Origin: Pseudotamlana agarivorans
GTDB lineage: Bacteria > Bacteroidota > Bacteroidia > Flavobacteriales > Flavobacteriaceae
DNA: 64,000 bases
Assembly: GCF_018860245.1 (NCBI RefSeq)
Contig: NZ_JAHKPD010000007.1
Location: 222,265 to 286,264 of the forward strand
Reading direction: 5' to 3'
Below the pieces are notes generated by a model. It had not been told where the DNA came from. It was given only the letters and a program-made list of their open reading frames with translations, and made no database searches. Position numbers and translations under genes: made by a program. Numbering within the stretch: position 1 is the first letter of the stretch; each line of letters opens with the position of its first letter. This document shows positions 43,074 through 52,367 of this stretch, piece after piece.

Positions 43074-43241
43074 TTAAGACCTGCCATACTGCGCTTTAAT
43101 AGCTTCCCAATGATGGGTTTTTAGTGTGCCATTTTCATTTCTTGCAATCATATCGTCCATCATAGCTTTGCAGGAGTCTGAAGGTGATAAAAAGCCAGTA
43201 GATGCACGATCCAGTTCATTAATTTTCTTTGATTCACCCAT
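43074..43241 (-). CDS. Small 55-residue protein, function unknown
   Basis: An ATG at 43239-43241 opens a frame to TAA at 43074-43076. The protein begins MGESKKINELDRASTGFL and ends HHWEAIKAQYGRS. The composition is protein-like: balanced charge, no low complexity, and a Ser-Cys-Lys segment in the middle (SDSCKAMMDDM). It is 21 bp from the DUF1697 start and on the same strand. I recognise no family, but its frame is uninterrupted and codon use looks normal. Confidence 0.55.
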   Translation of the reverse strand: MGESKKINELDRASTGFLSPSDSCKAMMDDMIARNENGTLKTHHWEAIKAQYGRS

Positions 43242-43299
43242 GATATATTATTACACATAAAGGTACTCAACAAAGACTTGAATTAAAAAAAATTTGCAA

Positions 43300-44511
43300 T
43301 TATTTCGACATATGCTGCGCTGCAATAAAAGCCCCAGTCCAAGCATTCTGGAAGTTAAATCCGCCAGTAACGGCATCGATATTTAACACTTCACCAGCAA
43401 AATAGAGATTTTTCACCAGTTTACTTTCAAAGGTTTTAAAGTTGACTTCTTTGAGACTAACTCCGCCTGCGGTAACAAACTCATCTTTAAAAGTACTTTT
43501 TCCATCTACATTAAAAACGGCAGTTGTTAACTGACTGGCCAAACCTTCTAATTGCGATTTATTTAAATCTGCCCAACGCGTAGTTTCCGTCATTTTAGAG
43601 GCTAAAACCAGTTTATGCCACAAGCGTTTTGGTAAATCAAATTGCGTTGATTTAAACACGGTTTTTTTAGCTAAATCTTGCTTTAAACTTTTTAGGACAT
43701 CCAAACAGTCTTCAAAACCTTGTTTTATAAAATTAACTTCAATCTGAAATTTATAATCGCGTTTGGCTAATTCTAAAGCGCCAAAGGCCGATAACTTTAA
43801 AATGGACGGCGCGCTCATGCCCCAATGAGTTATTAGCAGTGGTCCTTCACTCCATAAATTCGTCCCCAAAACTTGAACCTCCACATTTAAAGCCACAACA
43901 CCAGGGATATCCTGGATGCGTTCGTCTTTAATATTAAAAGTAAACAAAGAAGGCACCGGTTGTGAAACACGATGTCCTAAACTTTCTAGAAGTTTCCAGA
44001 TTTTAGGATTACTTCCTGTGGCAATCATGATTTTCTTAGCTGAAAAAGTGGTTTCAGAAGTAGTTACTACAAATTGTTCGTTTTGAGCTTCGATCGTTTT
44101 TACAGGATGATTATAGTAGATATCAACTTGATGCTTTTCGGCTTCATTTAAAAAACAATCGATAATGGTTTGTGATGAATTTGACACAGGAAACATGCGC
44201 CCATCATCTTCAATTTTAAGTGCCACCCCACGTTTTTCAAACCATTCGATGGTATCGCCTGTCATAAACTGATGAAAAGGCCCCAGTAACTCTTTTTCCC
44301 CGCGAGGATAATTTTGAACCAATTCAGAAGGCATAAATTCAGCATGTGTTACATTACAGCGGCCGCCACCAGAAACCTTAACTTTCGCTAAACCTTCTTT
44401 GGCGCGCTCTAAAATAGCGACTTTTAAATTCGGATTTTGTTCTGCAATATTAATAGCTGCAAAAAAGCCTGCAGCGCCACCACCAACAATAATGACGTCT
44501 TTGGCGATCAT
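43300..44511 (-). CDS. HI0933-family flavoprotein (NAD(P)/FAD-dependent oxidoreductase)
   Basis: 403 residues. The N-terminal dinucleotide fold VIIVGGGAAGFFAAINIAE is followed by LAKVKVSGGGRCNVTHAEF, the GGGRCN signature of the HI0933/YhiN family, and FAGEVLNIDAVTGGFNFQNAWTG at the C-terminus. Its physiological substrate is unknown. Start overlaps the GDPD gene by 4 nt, so it ends a three-gene operon (thioesterase, GDPD, this). Confidence 0.93.
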   Translation of the reverse strand: MIAKDVIIVGGGAAGFFAAINIAEQNPNLKVAILERAKEGLAKVKVSGGGRCNVTHAEFMPSELVQNYPRGEKELLGPFHQFMTGDTIEWFEKRGVALKIEDDGRMFPVSNSSQTIIDCFLNEAEKHQVDIYYNHPVKTIEAQNEQFVVTTSETTFSAKKIMIATGSNPKIWKLLESLGHRVSQPVPSLFTFNIKDERIQDIPGVVALNVEVQVLGTNLWSEGPLLITHWGMSAPSILKLSAFGALELAKRDYKFQIEVNFIKQGFEDCLDVLKSLKQDLAKKTVFKSTQFDLPKRLWHKLVLASKMTETTRWADLNKSQLEGLASQLTTAVFNVDGKSTFKDEFVTAGGVSLKEVNFKTFESKLVKNLYFAGEVLNIDAVTGGFNFQNAWTGAFIAAQHMSK

Positions 44512-45194
44512 ATTCTATCTGGATAATCTGAAATGATGCCATTCACACCATATTCGATCATGCGTTCGATAGGTTTCAGGTTATTTACCGTATAAGTAAT
44601 AACTTTGAAGTCTTCTTTTAACTCCTCAACATTTTCGGGAGTAAGCATGGTATAATTTGGGTGAATAGATACCGCATTAATGCTTTTAGCGAAAGTTACA
44701 GCTTCTTCCAAATTTGTATTTGTAAGCACCCCTAGCGGAATGTCTTTATTTATTTTATAAGCTTCCTCTAATAAATCAAACTGAAAACTAGATACAATAA
44801 TATTACTGTAATCCCAGCCTTTTTTATCAACGAAAAAAGTAATAAGACGACAAGCTTCTTTAGCGGTATCCCGCCCTTTTAACTCAATATTCAACAAACA
44901 TTTGTTGTCTACCAAAGCCAAAACTTGTGATAAAGTCGCAATTTGGTAGCGGCCTTTAACCTTAATTTTTTTCAAGTTGTTAAGGGTATGTTTTGAAACT
45001 TCACCTAAGCCATCGGTAACCCGATTTAAGGTAAAATCATGAAACACCACCAACTCTCCAGATGCACAACGGTGTACATCTATTTCGATACCATCAACTT
45101 TTAAGTCTAAAGCTTTTTTAATCGATTCTAATGTGTTTTCTGCAAGGTGACCTTTGGCACCACGATGCCCTATTTTTAAAACTTTGTTTGTCAT
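44508..45194 (-). CDS. Glycerophosphodiester phosphodiesterase
   Basis: 228 residues. Motif 1 is KIGHRGAKGHLAENTLESI (HR, then E/N), and GIEIDVHRCASGELVVFHDFTL contains the catalytic E, D and H of the GDPD TIM barrel. It hydrolyses glycerophosphodiesters to glycerol-3-phosphate. No signal peptide, so cytosolic. It overlaps both neighbours by 4 nt. Confidence 0.93.
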   Translation of the reverse strand: MTNKVLKIGHRGAKGHLAENTLESIKKALDLKVDGIEIDVHRCASGELVVFHDFTLNRVTDGLGEVSKHTLNNLKKIKVKGRYQIATLSQVLALVDNKCLLNIELKGRDTAKEACRLITFFVDKKGWDYSNIIVSSFQFDLLEEAYKINKDIPLGVLTNTNLEEAVTFAKSINAVSIHPNYTMLTPENVEELKEDFKVITYTVNNLKPIERMIEYGVNGIISDYPDRI

Positions 45195-46060
45195 TTTTTT
45201 TCAATTGGACGCATTAAACCTTCTTGTGCTACCGATGCTATTAACTCCCCATTTCTAGTGTATATATTTCCTCTAGCAAACCCTCTGGCGCCGGAAGAAC
45301 TTGGAGATTCTACAGAAAACAACATCCAGTCGTTTAAATCGAAATCTCTAAAATACCAGATAGAATGGTCTAAGCTAGCAGTTTGTGTGTTGCCCCAATG
45401 CGCTTTACTGGCATGCGGATTAAGAGCAGAAACTAAAATATTGTAATCTGAAATATACGTTAAAATTTGTTGTTTTGTGGCTAAATCTAAATTATTAGCA
45501 TCACCTTTTATTTTAAACCAAACATCGCTGTAAGGCGGTACATCCTTTTTATCCAGAGGATTAACTATTTTTGTTGGTTTAAATTCTATAGGGCGTTTCA
45601 CTTCAAAAAAGGCTTTTAAACCTTTTGGCAAAACTTCTCCATACTGATGCAAAATATCGGTCCAACTTAATAATTCTTCAGGTTGTTTTAAACCCGGTTT
45701 CATATCGATTTGATGACTATAACCATCTTCTTGGATATGAAACGATGCCGATAAAATAAAAATGGTGTTTTCATTTTGATGTGCCGTAACCCGACGCACC
45801 GAAAAACTACCACCATCTCTAACCACAGTAACATTGTATGTTATCGGGTGCTCTAAATTCCCTGCTTCTAAAAAATAAGCGTGCATGGAATGTAAAACTC
45901 TCTGACTAGATACGGTTCTTGTAGCAGCATTAATAGCCTGTGCTAAAACCTGACCACCAAATACGATAGGGCTTCCAATAGTTTTGCTTATGCCATTAAA
46001 AACATAATCATTAACTTTTTCTAAAACTAAAAGTTTTAATAAGTCCTCAACCGTGGTCAT
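45191..46060 (-). CDS. Acyl-CoA thioesterase II (TesB-type, double hotdog)
   Basis: 289 residues. The two hotdog halves are visible: FGGQVLAQAINAATRTV with VLHSMHAYFLEAG near the N-terminus, and LDHSIWYFRDFDLNDWMLF near the C-terminus; the second is a TesB signature. It hydrolyses acyl-CoA. First gene of a three-gene operon with translational overlaps. Confidence 0.92.
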   Translation of the reverse strand: MTTVEDLLKLLVLEKVNDYVFNGISKTIGSPIVFGGQVLAQAINAATRTVSSQRVLHSMHAYFLEAGNLEHPITYNVTVVRDGGSFSVRRVTAHQNENTIFILSASFHIQEDGYSHQIDMKPGLKQPEELLSWTDILHQYGEVLPKGLKAFFEVKRPIEFKPTKIVNPLDKKDVPPYSDVWFKIKGDANNLDLATKQQILTYISDYNILVSALNPHASKAHWGNTQTASLDHSIWYFRDFDLNDWMLFSVESPSSSGARGFARGNIYTRNGELIASVAQEGLMRPIEKK

Positions 46061-46171
46061 TGTTAGTTCTTGTTTTACGCGGTAAATTTATTAAATTATG
46101 AACGGCTACGAGAATGTTTTACCAATAGATTAATAAAATTTAATTTATATTTCATCTACATTCCTTTTATT

Positions 46172-46994
46172 TTGCTTAAAATTACAACAATCGTCACTAG
46201 ATTTTTAATAATTCTTTATATTTTAATCACTTTTAACCACCTGTAAAACAACACTATTGATTACGATTACCGCACTACCATCTACTTTAAAAGAAGCTTC
46301 GGCAATTCAAAAAGTAGTAGGATCTCATTTATTATGGACCATTGAAGATTCGGGCAATAAAAATCGCATTTATGGTTTCGATCTTCATGGAAACCTAAAA
46401 AAACGCATTACCATTAGTAATGCAAAAAATAAAGACTGGGAAGACCTCACTTCAGACAACTTCGGAAATTTATACATAGGCGATTTTGGAAACAATAAAA
46501 AGAAGCGTAAAAACTTCACGATTTACAAAGTTTCGAGTATTGTAAATGAGGAAACATCTGCGGAAAAAATAAAATTTACACTTCCTAAAGGAATGAAATC
46601 TCAAGATTTTGAAAGCTTTTTTCTTCTGAAAAATAATTTTTACATCTTCAGTAAAGACGAAAAAGAAACCATTGTTTTTAAGGTACCCAATTGCAAAGGG
46701 AAACATACTGCTAAAGCGGTTTCAAATCTCAAATTTGATAAGCATTTGAAAAAAATCACGTCGGCCGCTGTTTGCCCCAATGAAAAAACCATTATTCTTT
46801 TGAATCATGATCGACTCCTTAAGATTTCAAATTTTGAAACGGACGATTTTTTTAAGGCCCAGATAGATGTTTTAAAATTTAAACATAACTCTCAAAAGGA
46901 AGGTATTTATTTTAAAGACCATCAAACCGTTTACATTACCGATGAAGGTGATAAAGGTGAAGGTGGCAAGTTATATGAGTTTAATATCAATTGA
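46172..46994 (+). pseudogene. Lipoprotein, beta-propeller-like, with a probable one-base frameshift in the signal peptide
   Basis: The body (46227-46994) reads TTCKTTLLITITALPSTLKE and on through DWEDLTSDNFGNLYIGDFG, a beta-propeller-like pattern; the only in-frame start is TTG 46257. Just upstream, in the other frame, TTG 46172 opens a hydrophobic signal peptide (KITTIVTRFLIILYILIT) that hits a stop at 46244. Removing one T from the run at 46231-46234 joins them into a normal lipoprotein signal ending LTTC. It could be a true pseudogene, a sequencing indel, or slipped-strand variation, though a run of four T is short for that. If TTG 46257 is real, the product is a 245-residue protein without a signal. 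Confidence 0.6.
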
Positions 46995-47217
46995 GCATAA
47001 GTCTAAGCCCACTCCGAGGGAAAAACGTAGCTAACTCTATCGGCCTGCCGGCGGCCAAGTGCTTGAGTTTTTCCATGTCATACGACATTACACCACTAAA
47101 TTGGTATTAAAATGTTTTTTAAAAGGAAAAAAGATGGTGTAACTGTTTACAGAGGCTTGACTTAGTTCTTTTTCAAAGGCTATTATGTATTGAAAAACTG
47201 AATCTCACGTAAGTAAA
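46995..47217. other. Intergenic region with a GC-rich palindrome
   Basis: A short GC-rich stretch with GGCC-TGCCGGC-GGCC lies at about 47042-47056 in otherwise AT-rich DNA, resembling a dispersed repeat. No gene. Confidence 0.4.
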
Positions 47218-48183
47218 TTAATTCCAATCGAGTGCACTGCGTTCTTCCCAATAAAAACTTGGTTTAACCGCCAAAGTGTTTAGATTTTGTAAATCTTCAG
47301 CATCTAACTGAAAGTCATTAGCTTTTAAATTTGCTTTTAATTGCTCAATATTTGATGCTCCACTAAGCACATAATCTGGCTGCAGATGATCCATCACAAA
47401 ACGTAGCGCAATGGCATCTACCTCTACATTATATTTTTCGGATAGTTCTTTTAAAACAACATAAGCCTCTTTATACTGAGGAAACTGTTCACTTTCAAAA
47501 ACACGTCCGTTTGCCAAGGCCTCCTTAATGATTACTGTCTTTCCGTTATTCATAACCGCTTTTAAAACCTCAAAAGTGGATTGCTCGAAAACATTATACG
47601 ACACTTGAAAACTATCAAACAAAGAGATACCATTAATTTCAATTTTCAGAGCTTCCTCAATAATAGCTGCCTGGTTTTCACCACTGGTTGATATTCCAAT
47701 ATGCAAACCTGTGGCTTCTTTTATGCGGAATAATTCTTTTAAAACAGCTTGATTTTCTAAAATACCACTATCGAAGGTTGCCGAATGTACTTGGTAATAT
47801 TTTAAGCTGGGCAGCATGGCTTTTGAAACTTGCCATTGTTCAACCAATTTTTCTAATGAATGTTCTTTAATTTCATGTTTACCCGAATAACCAAGTTCCC
47901 AATTCGCTACATAGGTATACCCCCATTTGGTACCCAAAACAGCATCCTTATGCTGCGTTTGCGCATGCCATTCTTGCAAAAAGGCCTCTCCTTTACCGTA
48001 GGAAGGCGCCGTATCGAAGTAACGAACACCGCGTTTATAAGCTTCATCTAATACTGAAAATGCGGTAATTTTAAAAGCATCTTCCGTTTTATCGATGTCT
48101 TTATCGCTTCGAATATTAATGTATTCTGGTCGCCCTAATGCGGCTAAACCTAATCCTATTTTAGTTGTTGATGTAGTTTTAAT
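47218..48183 (-). CDS. Aldo/keto reductase family protein with ATT in the start position
   Basis: 321 residues when read from ATT at 48181-48183. From there: KTTSTTKIGLGLAALGRPEY, then YFDTAPSYGKGE with the catalytic Asp and Tyr, GTKWGY with the Lys, and YQVHSA with the His: a full AKR tetrad. The frame is open only from 48195 (a stop lies just beyond) and has no ATG, GTG or TTG in front of the conserved start. A TTG at 47979 would remove the first 68 residues, including Asp and Tyr. So either ATT is used or an ATG has mutated to ATT. Substrate unknown. Confidence 0.75.
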   Translation of the reverse strand: MKTTSTTKIGLGLAALGRPEYINIRSDKDIDKTEDAFKITAFSVLDEAYKRGVRYFDTAPSYGKGEAFLQEWHAQTQHKDAVLGTKWGYTYVANWELGYSGKHEIKEHSLEKLVEQWQVSKAMLPSLKYYQVHSATFDSGILENQAVLKELFRIKEATGLHIGISTSGENQAAIIEEALKIEINGISLFDSFQVSYNVFEQSTFEVLKAVMNNGKTVIIKEALANGRVFESEQFPQYKEAYVVLKELSEKYNVEVDAIALRFVMDHLQPDYVLSGASNIEQLKANLKANDFQLDAEDLQNLNTLAVKPSFYWEERSALDWN

Positions 48184-48228
48184 GATATGAAATTTTTAAT
48201 TTTTAATTATTGCTTTTTAACTTAGTCT

Positions 48229-49791
48229 TTACGAACTACAAGACAACATCGAACAGCCTACTTTATTCCTAGCCCATTCCGGTCGTTTTGCAAACCATTT
48301 TACGTGTTCAGGCTGTTCGGCGTAAGGTTGTTTTAAAAGCTGAAACAATTCATCGATCAAACTATAATCCCCTGTATCGGCAGCATCAATGGCGAGCTGT
48401 GCCATGTAATTTCTAAGCACGTATTTAGGGTTTACCGCATTCATTTTTTCTTTCCTTTCAGGATATGAAACAGGTTCCTGATTTAAACGATTCGCATAAT
48501 TCTCAAACCACTGGCTCCAACGGTCTTTAATTTCAACAGTCAATGCTTCTGGTTTATAAAAAGCATCTTGAACCACTACGATACCTTCAGTTGGTTTCTC
48601 CTTTTCAAAACCACTTAAATTTCTAAAAAATATGGTCATATCGGTTTCCGTAAGGTGTAATATATCTTCTAAATCCTGAATAAGAACCTTATCGGAATCT
48701 GCTTCGGTTTGCAAACCTAATTTTGAACGCATCATTTTAAAAGACGCTTGATCGAAATTGGATTGATAAGCGTTTAAAATGGCCTCTAAAGCTGGCGCAT
48801 CGTCAATTAACGGATAAATAGCGTTTGCTAGCTGCAGTAAATTCCACAGCCCCATATTGGGTTGATTCCCAAAACGGTAGCGTTTATGTTGCCTGTCGGT
48901 TGTATTTGGCGTCCAACCAAAATCGAACCCCTCTAGCCAACCGTAGGGTCCGTAATCTATGGTCAAACCTAAAATAGACATGTTATCGGTATTCATAACA
49001 CCATGCACAAAACCAACACGTTGCCAATGGATAATCATATCTAAAGTACGCTTTGAAACCTCCCTAAAAAACGCTAAATAAGTTTCTTTTGAAGGCGCAC
49101 CTAAATCTTTAAAATGATGTTTTATAGTGTAGTCTACTAAAGTTTTTAGAGACTTTTCATCTTGTCTGGCAGCAAATATTTGATAATTACCAAAACGTAA
49201 AAACGATTCGGCGGTACGACAAACAATCGCCCCTTTTTCGTATTCCGGATTACCATTGTATAACACATCACGTAGTACTTGATCACCAGATAATGCTAGG
49301 GACAACGCACGCGTTGTTGGAACCCCTAAATGAAACATAGCTTCGCTACACAAATACTCACGAATGGAAGAACGCAACACGGCCAAACCATCGGCGGAGC
49401 GTGAATACGGCGTTTCCCCGGAACCTTTTAATTGAAGGGCCCAGTTTTTATTATCGTGTTCCACTTCACATAAATTAATAGCACGACCATCTCCCAGTTG
49501 TCCAGCCCAATTGCCAAATTGATACCCGCCATAACACATGGCGTAGGGTTTTGTATTTGGTAAAACTGCATTACCGGTAAATACTTTTAAGAAATCTTCT
49601 GTTTTGCTATCTTCTTTGGAAAGCCCTATATTTTCGAGCATTTCAGGAGACACATGAAGCATTTCTGGTTGTGCCGTTTTCTTAGGCGTCACATAAGAGA
49701 AACAAGCTTTTTCAACCTGCCTTCTGCTATTTTTCAGAATGGGATCTGCAGGTAGTTCTTTAGTGAATTTATCGTTTATATTCAGTTTCAT
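48229..49791 (-). CDS. selO: Protein adenylyltransferase SelO (YdiU)
   Basis: 520 residues. The pseudokinase-fold signatures are present: CYGGYQFGNWAGQLGDGRA, QLKGSGETPYSR, VLRSSIREYLCSE and FVHGVMNTDNMSILG. The C-terminal CSMLSCSS holds the cysteine that is selenocysteine in eukaryotic SelO. The enzyme transfers AMP to Ser, Thr or Tyr of redox proteins. It overlaps msrA by 4 nt, placing it in an oxidative-damage operon. Confidence 0.95.
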   Translation of the reverse strand: MKLNINDKFTKELPADPILKNSRRQVEKACFSYVTPKKTAQPEMLHVSPEMLENIGLSKEDSKTEDFLKVFTGNAVLPNTKPYAMCYGGYQFGNWAGQLGDGRAINLCEVEHDNKNWALQLKGSGETPYSRSADGLAVLRSSIREYLCSEAMFHLGVPTTRALSLALSGDQVLRDVLYNGNPEYEKGAIVCRTAESFLRFGNYQIFAARQDEKSLKTLVDYTIKHHFKDLGAPSKETYLAFFREVSKRTLDMIIHWQRVGFVHGVMNTDNMSILGLTIDYGPYGWLEGFDFGWTPNTTDRQHKRYRFGNQPNMGLWNLLQLANAIYPLIDDAPALEAILNAYQSNFDQASFKMMRSKLGLQTEADSDKVLIQDLEDILHLTETDMTIFFRNLSGFEKEKPTEGIVVVQDAFYKPEALTVEIKDRWSQWFENYANRLNQEPVSYPERKEKMNAVNPKYVLRNYMAQLAIDAADTGDYSLIDELFQLLKQPYAEQPEHVKWFAKRPEWARNKVGCSMLSCSS

Positions 49792-50324
49792 GTTTTTAAT
49801 TTATCCGCATGTAATTGGCGAAGTTTCGTTAGCTTCGGTGTGATTACAAAACTACAATAACCCTGAGTAGGATGTGTCCTGTAATAGTTTTGATGTTCGG
49901 CTTCCGCTTCATAAAAAACATCTAATGGGGACATTTCGGTAACTATCGTTTTTTCGAAGTAAGTGCCAATTTCAGAAACTACTTTTTCTGCTATTTCTTG
50001 TTGTTTCTCATCGTGATAATAAATCACCGATCGGTATTGCGTGCCTTTGTCGGCGCCTTGTTGGTTTAAGGTAGTTGGATCATGAGTCGTCATAAAAATG
50101 ATGAGAATCTCTTGGTATGAAATCACGTTGGCATTAAAGGTAATTTGAACCACCTCGGCATGCCCTGTTAATCCAGAACAAATTTCACGATAGGTAGGAT
50201 GCCCAGGCACGGCACCTCCAGAATACCCGGAAACCACATGCTCTACGCCTTTGACTTCCTGAAAAACGGCTTCTGTACACCAGAAACAACCACCGCCAAC
50301 GGTAGCAATTTGTATATTACTCAT
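49788..50324 (-). CDS. msrA: Peptide methionine sulfoxide reductase A
   Basis: 178 residues. GGGCFWCTEAVF holds the catalytic Cys13 and Cys16. GYSGG and YRSVIYYHDEKQ are typical of MsrA. It reduces the S-epimer of methionine sulfoxide. It overlaps msrB by 8 nt and selO by 4 nt. Confidence 0.97.
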   Translation of the reverse strand: MSNIQIATVGGGCFWCTEAVFQEVKGVEHVVSGYSGGAVPGHPTYREICSGLTGHAEVVQITFNANVISYQEILIIFMTTHDPTTLNQQGADKGTQYRSVIYYHDEKQQEIAEKVVSEIGTYFEKTIVTEMSPLDVFYEAEAEHQNYYRTHPTQGYCSFVITPKLTKLRQLHADKLKT

Positions 50325-50790
50325 GGTCTTTCTCCTTTTCTAAAATCATGGATGCCGAATTGATGCAGTAACGCAATCCGCTAGGTTCTGGCCCATCGGG
50401 AAACACGTGTCCCAAATGCGCATCGCAGGCATTACACATCACCTCTACGCGCACCATGCCGAAAGCTGTATCCTTTTCGTATTTAATGGCGTTGTTTTTT
50501 ATAGGCTGTGTAAAACTTGGCCAACCAGTTCCAGAACTAAATTTTATGGTAGAGTCGAATAACGGGGTATCGCAACACACACAATTGTATTTCCCTTCGT
50601 CATACGTTGTACACAGGTCACCGCTATGCGCATGCTCTGTACCTTTCTCACGAGTAATTCGAAACTGCTCTGCGGTTAATTGAGTCTTCCATGCTTCTTC
50701 ACTTTTTTCTACGCGTTTATCGGGAATTGGGTTTCCGTTTACAGCGTAACTCATGACATCTTTCCAAGTTAACATAGTTTGTTTTTGCAT
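50317..50790 (-). CDS. msrB: Peptide methionine sulfoxide reductase B
   Basis: 157 residues. Zinc cysteines are seen as CVCCDTP and VMCNACDAHLGHVFPDG. GTGWPSF and RYCINSAS (catalytic Cys) complete the MsrB signature. It reduces the R-epimer of methionine sulfoxide. First gene of the msrB-msrA-selO operon. Confidence 0.97.
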   Translation of the reverse strand: MQKQTMLTWKDVMSYAVNGNPIPDKRVEKSEEAWKTQLTAEQFRITREKGTEHAHSGDLCTTYDEGKYNCVCCDTPLFDSTIKFSSGTGWPSFTQPIKNNAIKYEKDTAFGMVRVEVMCNACDAHLGHVFPDGPEPSGLRYCINSASMILEKEKDHE

Positions 50791-50847
50791 TTTAATTTAG
50801 TCGAAATTACATAAAATAACTTTCGTTAAAGCAAAAACAGATTATTC

Positions 50848-51471
50848 TTAGAATTTATAGGTTTTAGAAGGACTAAAATTATCATCAAATAGAATTAAGT
50901 CATGTCCCGAAGGCGCTTCATCTACCGGTGTTACAACAGAAGGATTCGAAGGATATGACTTTCCATCGTAAATTAATCTTATATTTTTCCCATGGAATTT
51001 AACCATAATGGTTTTCCAATCGTTTTGGGTGTCTTTAGAAAGATACAACGGTGTTCTAGTTACCGAAAATTTGGTAATTACATTTAAATCGTGATCTAAA
51101 AGTAATAAAGCACAGCCTCCAGTACCACAGAAATAACTAGAGAAAAAATTCAGAAAAATCTCCTTTTTGCCATCGTTATTTAAATCTACTTCTGCCATTT
51201 GAAACTTTTTATCGTTATCAGACATGATACTGTAATCTGATTTGAAATGATCATTTTTCAAGAAGGATGCTACTTTTTCTGCTAGTGCATCATTCACTGT
51301 AAAAGGCATGTACTTAGCATCTGAAGCATTCGCTGTTTCTGTTGGTGTTTGCTCTTGTACTGGCTCTTCAGTTGAAACGACTGGTGCTTCTGTGGCATTG
51401 CTTTTATTAGCCTCATTTTTACAAGACCATAATGCTAAGGTTAAAACGGATACTACTAATAATTTTTTCAT
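50848..51471 (-). CDS. Hypothetical lipoprotein with an EF-hand-like loop
   Basis: 207 residues. Signal MKKLLVVSVLTLALWSCK has the lipobox cysteine at residue 17. A Thr/Glu/Ala-rich linker follows, then a beta-rich domain with VDLNNDGKKEIFLNFFSSYF (an acidic DxNxDGxxE loop like calcium sites) and CGTGGCALLLLD. Function unknown. It lies downstream of the tkt-fsa terminator and upstream of msrB on the same strand. Confidence 0.72.
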   Translation of the reverse strand: MKKLLVVSVLTLALWSCKNEANKSNATEAPVVSTEEPVQEQTPTETANASDAKYMPFTVNDALAEKVASFLKNDHFKSDYSIMSDNDKKFQMAEVDLNNDGKKEIFLNFFSSYFCGTGGCALLLLDHDLNVITKFSVTRTPLYLSKDTQNDWKTIMVKFHGKNIRLIYDGKSYPSNPSVVTPVDEAPSGHDLILFDDNFSPSKTYKF

Positions 51472-51638
51472 AAGATTACTATTAAATTTAAATGGATTTA
51501 ATCATAAGAACTGGTTAGGCTTAGATGATTTTTAACATAAGACTATTCGTCTTCTCGAGTCGCGCCCCTACTTTCTCTATATACCCGGCGCCACAACCAA
51601 CTAACACGCTCAACATCAGCCGTATATCAAATATAAAA

Positions 51639-51683
51639 AAAAGCTTTCCATTTCAAGCATAACACTCGAAACAAAAAGCTTTT
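51639..51683 (-). terminator. Rho-independent terminator of the tkt-fsa operon
   Basis: On the minus strand AAAAGCTTTTTGTTTC (51668-51683) pairs with GAAATGGAAAGCTTTT (51639-51654), 16 pairs with G-U wobbles, and is followed by TTTTATA. It lies 29 bp after the fsa stop. Confidence 0.8.
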
Positions 51684-51711
51684 AAATCGTATTAAAATAA
51701 GAAACTTGTAC

Positions 51712-52365
51712 TTAGTTTCCTTTTTTGTAATCTTCTAAAAATTTAGCTAAACCGATATCTGTTAAAGGGTGTTTTAATAAACCTTTAATTGACGATAATG
51801 GTCCTGTCATAACATCAGATCCTAATTTAGCACAATCAATTACGTGCATCGTGTGACGCACAGAAGCGGCTAAAATTTGAGTTTCGAAACCGTAGTTATC
51901 GTAAATCTGTCTGATTTCAGCAATAAGATTTAAACCATCTGTTGAAATATCATCTAAACGACCAATAAACGGTGATACATAAGTCGCTCCAGCTTTTGCT
52001 GCCAATAAAGCTTGACCTGCCGAAAACACTAAAGTGACGTTAGTTCTAATCCCTTTATCTGAAAAATACTTACAGGCTTTAATACCATCGGCAATTAAAG
52101 GTAATTTTACAACAATTTGAGGGTGAAGGGCTGCTAAAGCTTCGCCTTCTTTAACCATCCCGTCAAAATCTGTTGAGATTACCTCAGCACTCACATCACC
52201 TTCAACAATATCACATATTTTAGTGTAGTGTGCCAATATGTTTTCAGCACCTGTAATACCTTCTTTAGCCATTAAAGACGGGTTTGTTGTTACACCATCT
52301 AAAACACCTAAAGCCTGAGCTTCAGCGATATCATCAAGGTTTGCTGTATCTATAAAAAATTTCAT
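51712..52365 (-). CDS. Transaldolase/fructose-6-phosphate aldolase-like
   Basis: 217 residues. The N-terminus is [35 protein letters not shown] (Schiff-base Lys), [19 protein letters not shown] and [11 protein letters not shown] are characteristic of the small transaldolase/FSA family. It interconverts C3/C4/C6/C7 sugars in the non-oxidative pentose phosphate pathway. It starts 2 bp after the transketolase stop. Confidence 0.95.
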   Translation of the reverse strand: MKFFIDTANLDDIAEAQALGVLDGVTTNPSLMAKEGITGAENILAHYTKICDIVEGDVSAEVISTDFDGMVKEGEALAALHPQIVVKLPLIADGIKACKYFSDKGIRTNVTLVFSAGQALLAAKAGATYVSPFIGRLDDISTDGLNLIAEIRQIYDNYGFETQILAASVRHTMHVIDCAKLGSDVMTGPLSSIKGLLKHPLTDIGLAKFLEDYKKGN

Positions 52366-52367
52366 AA

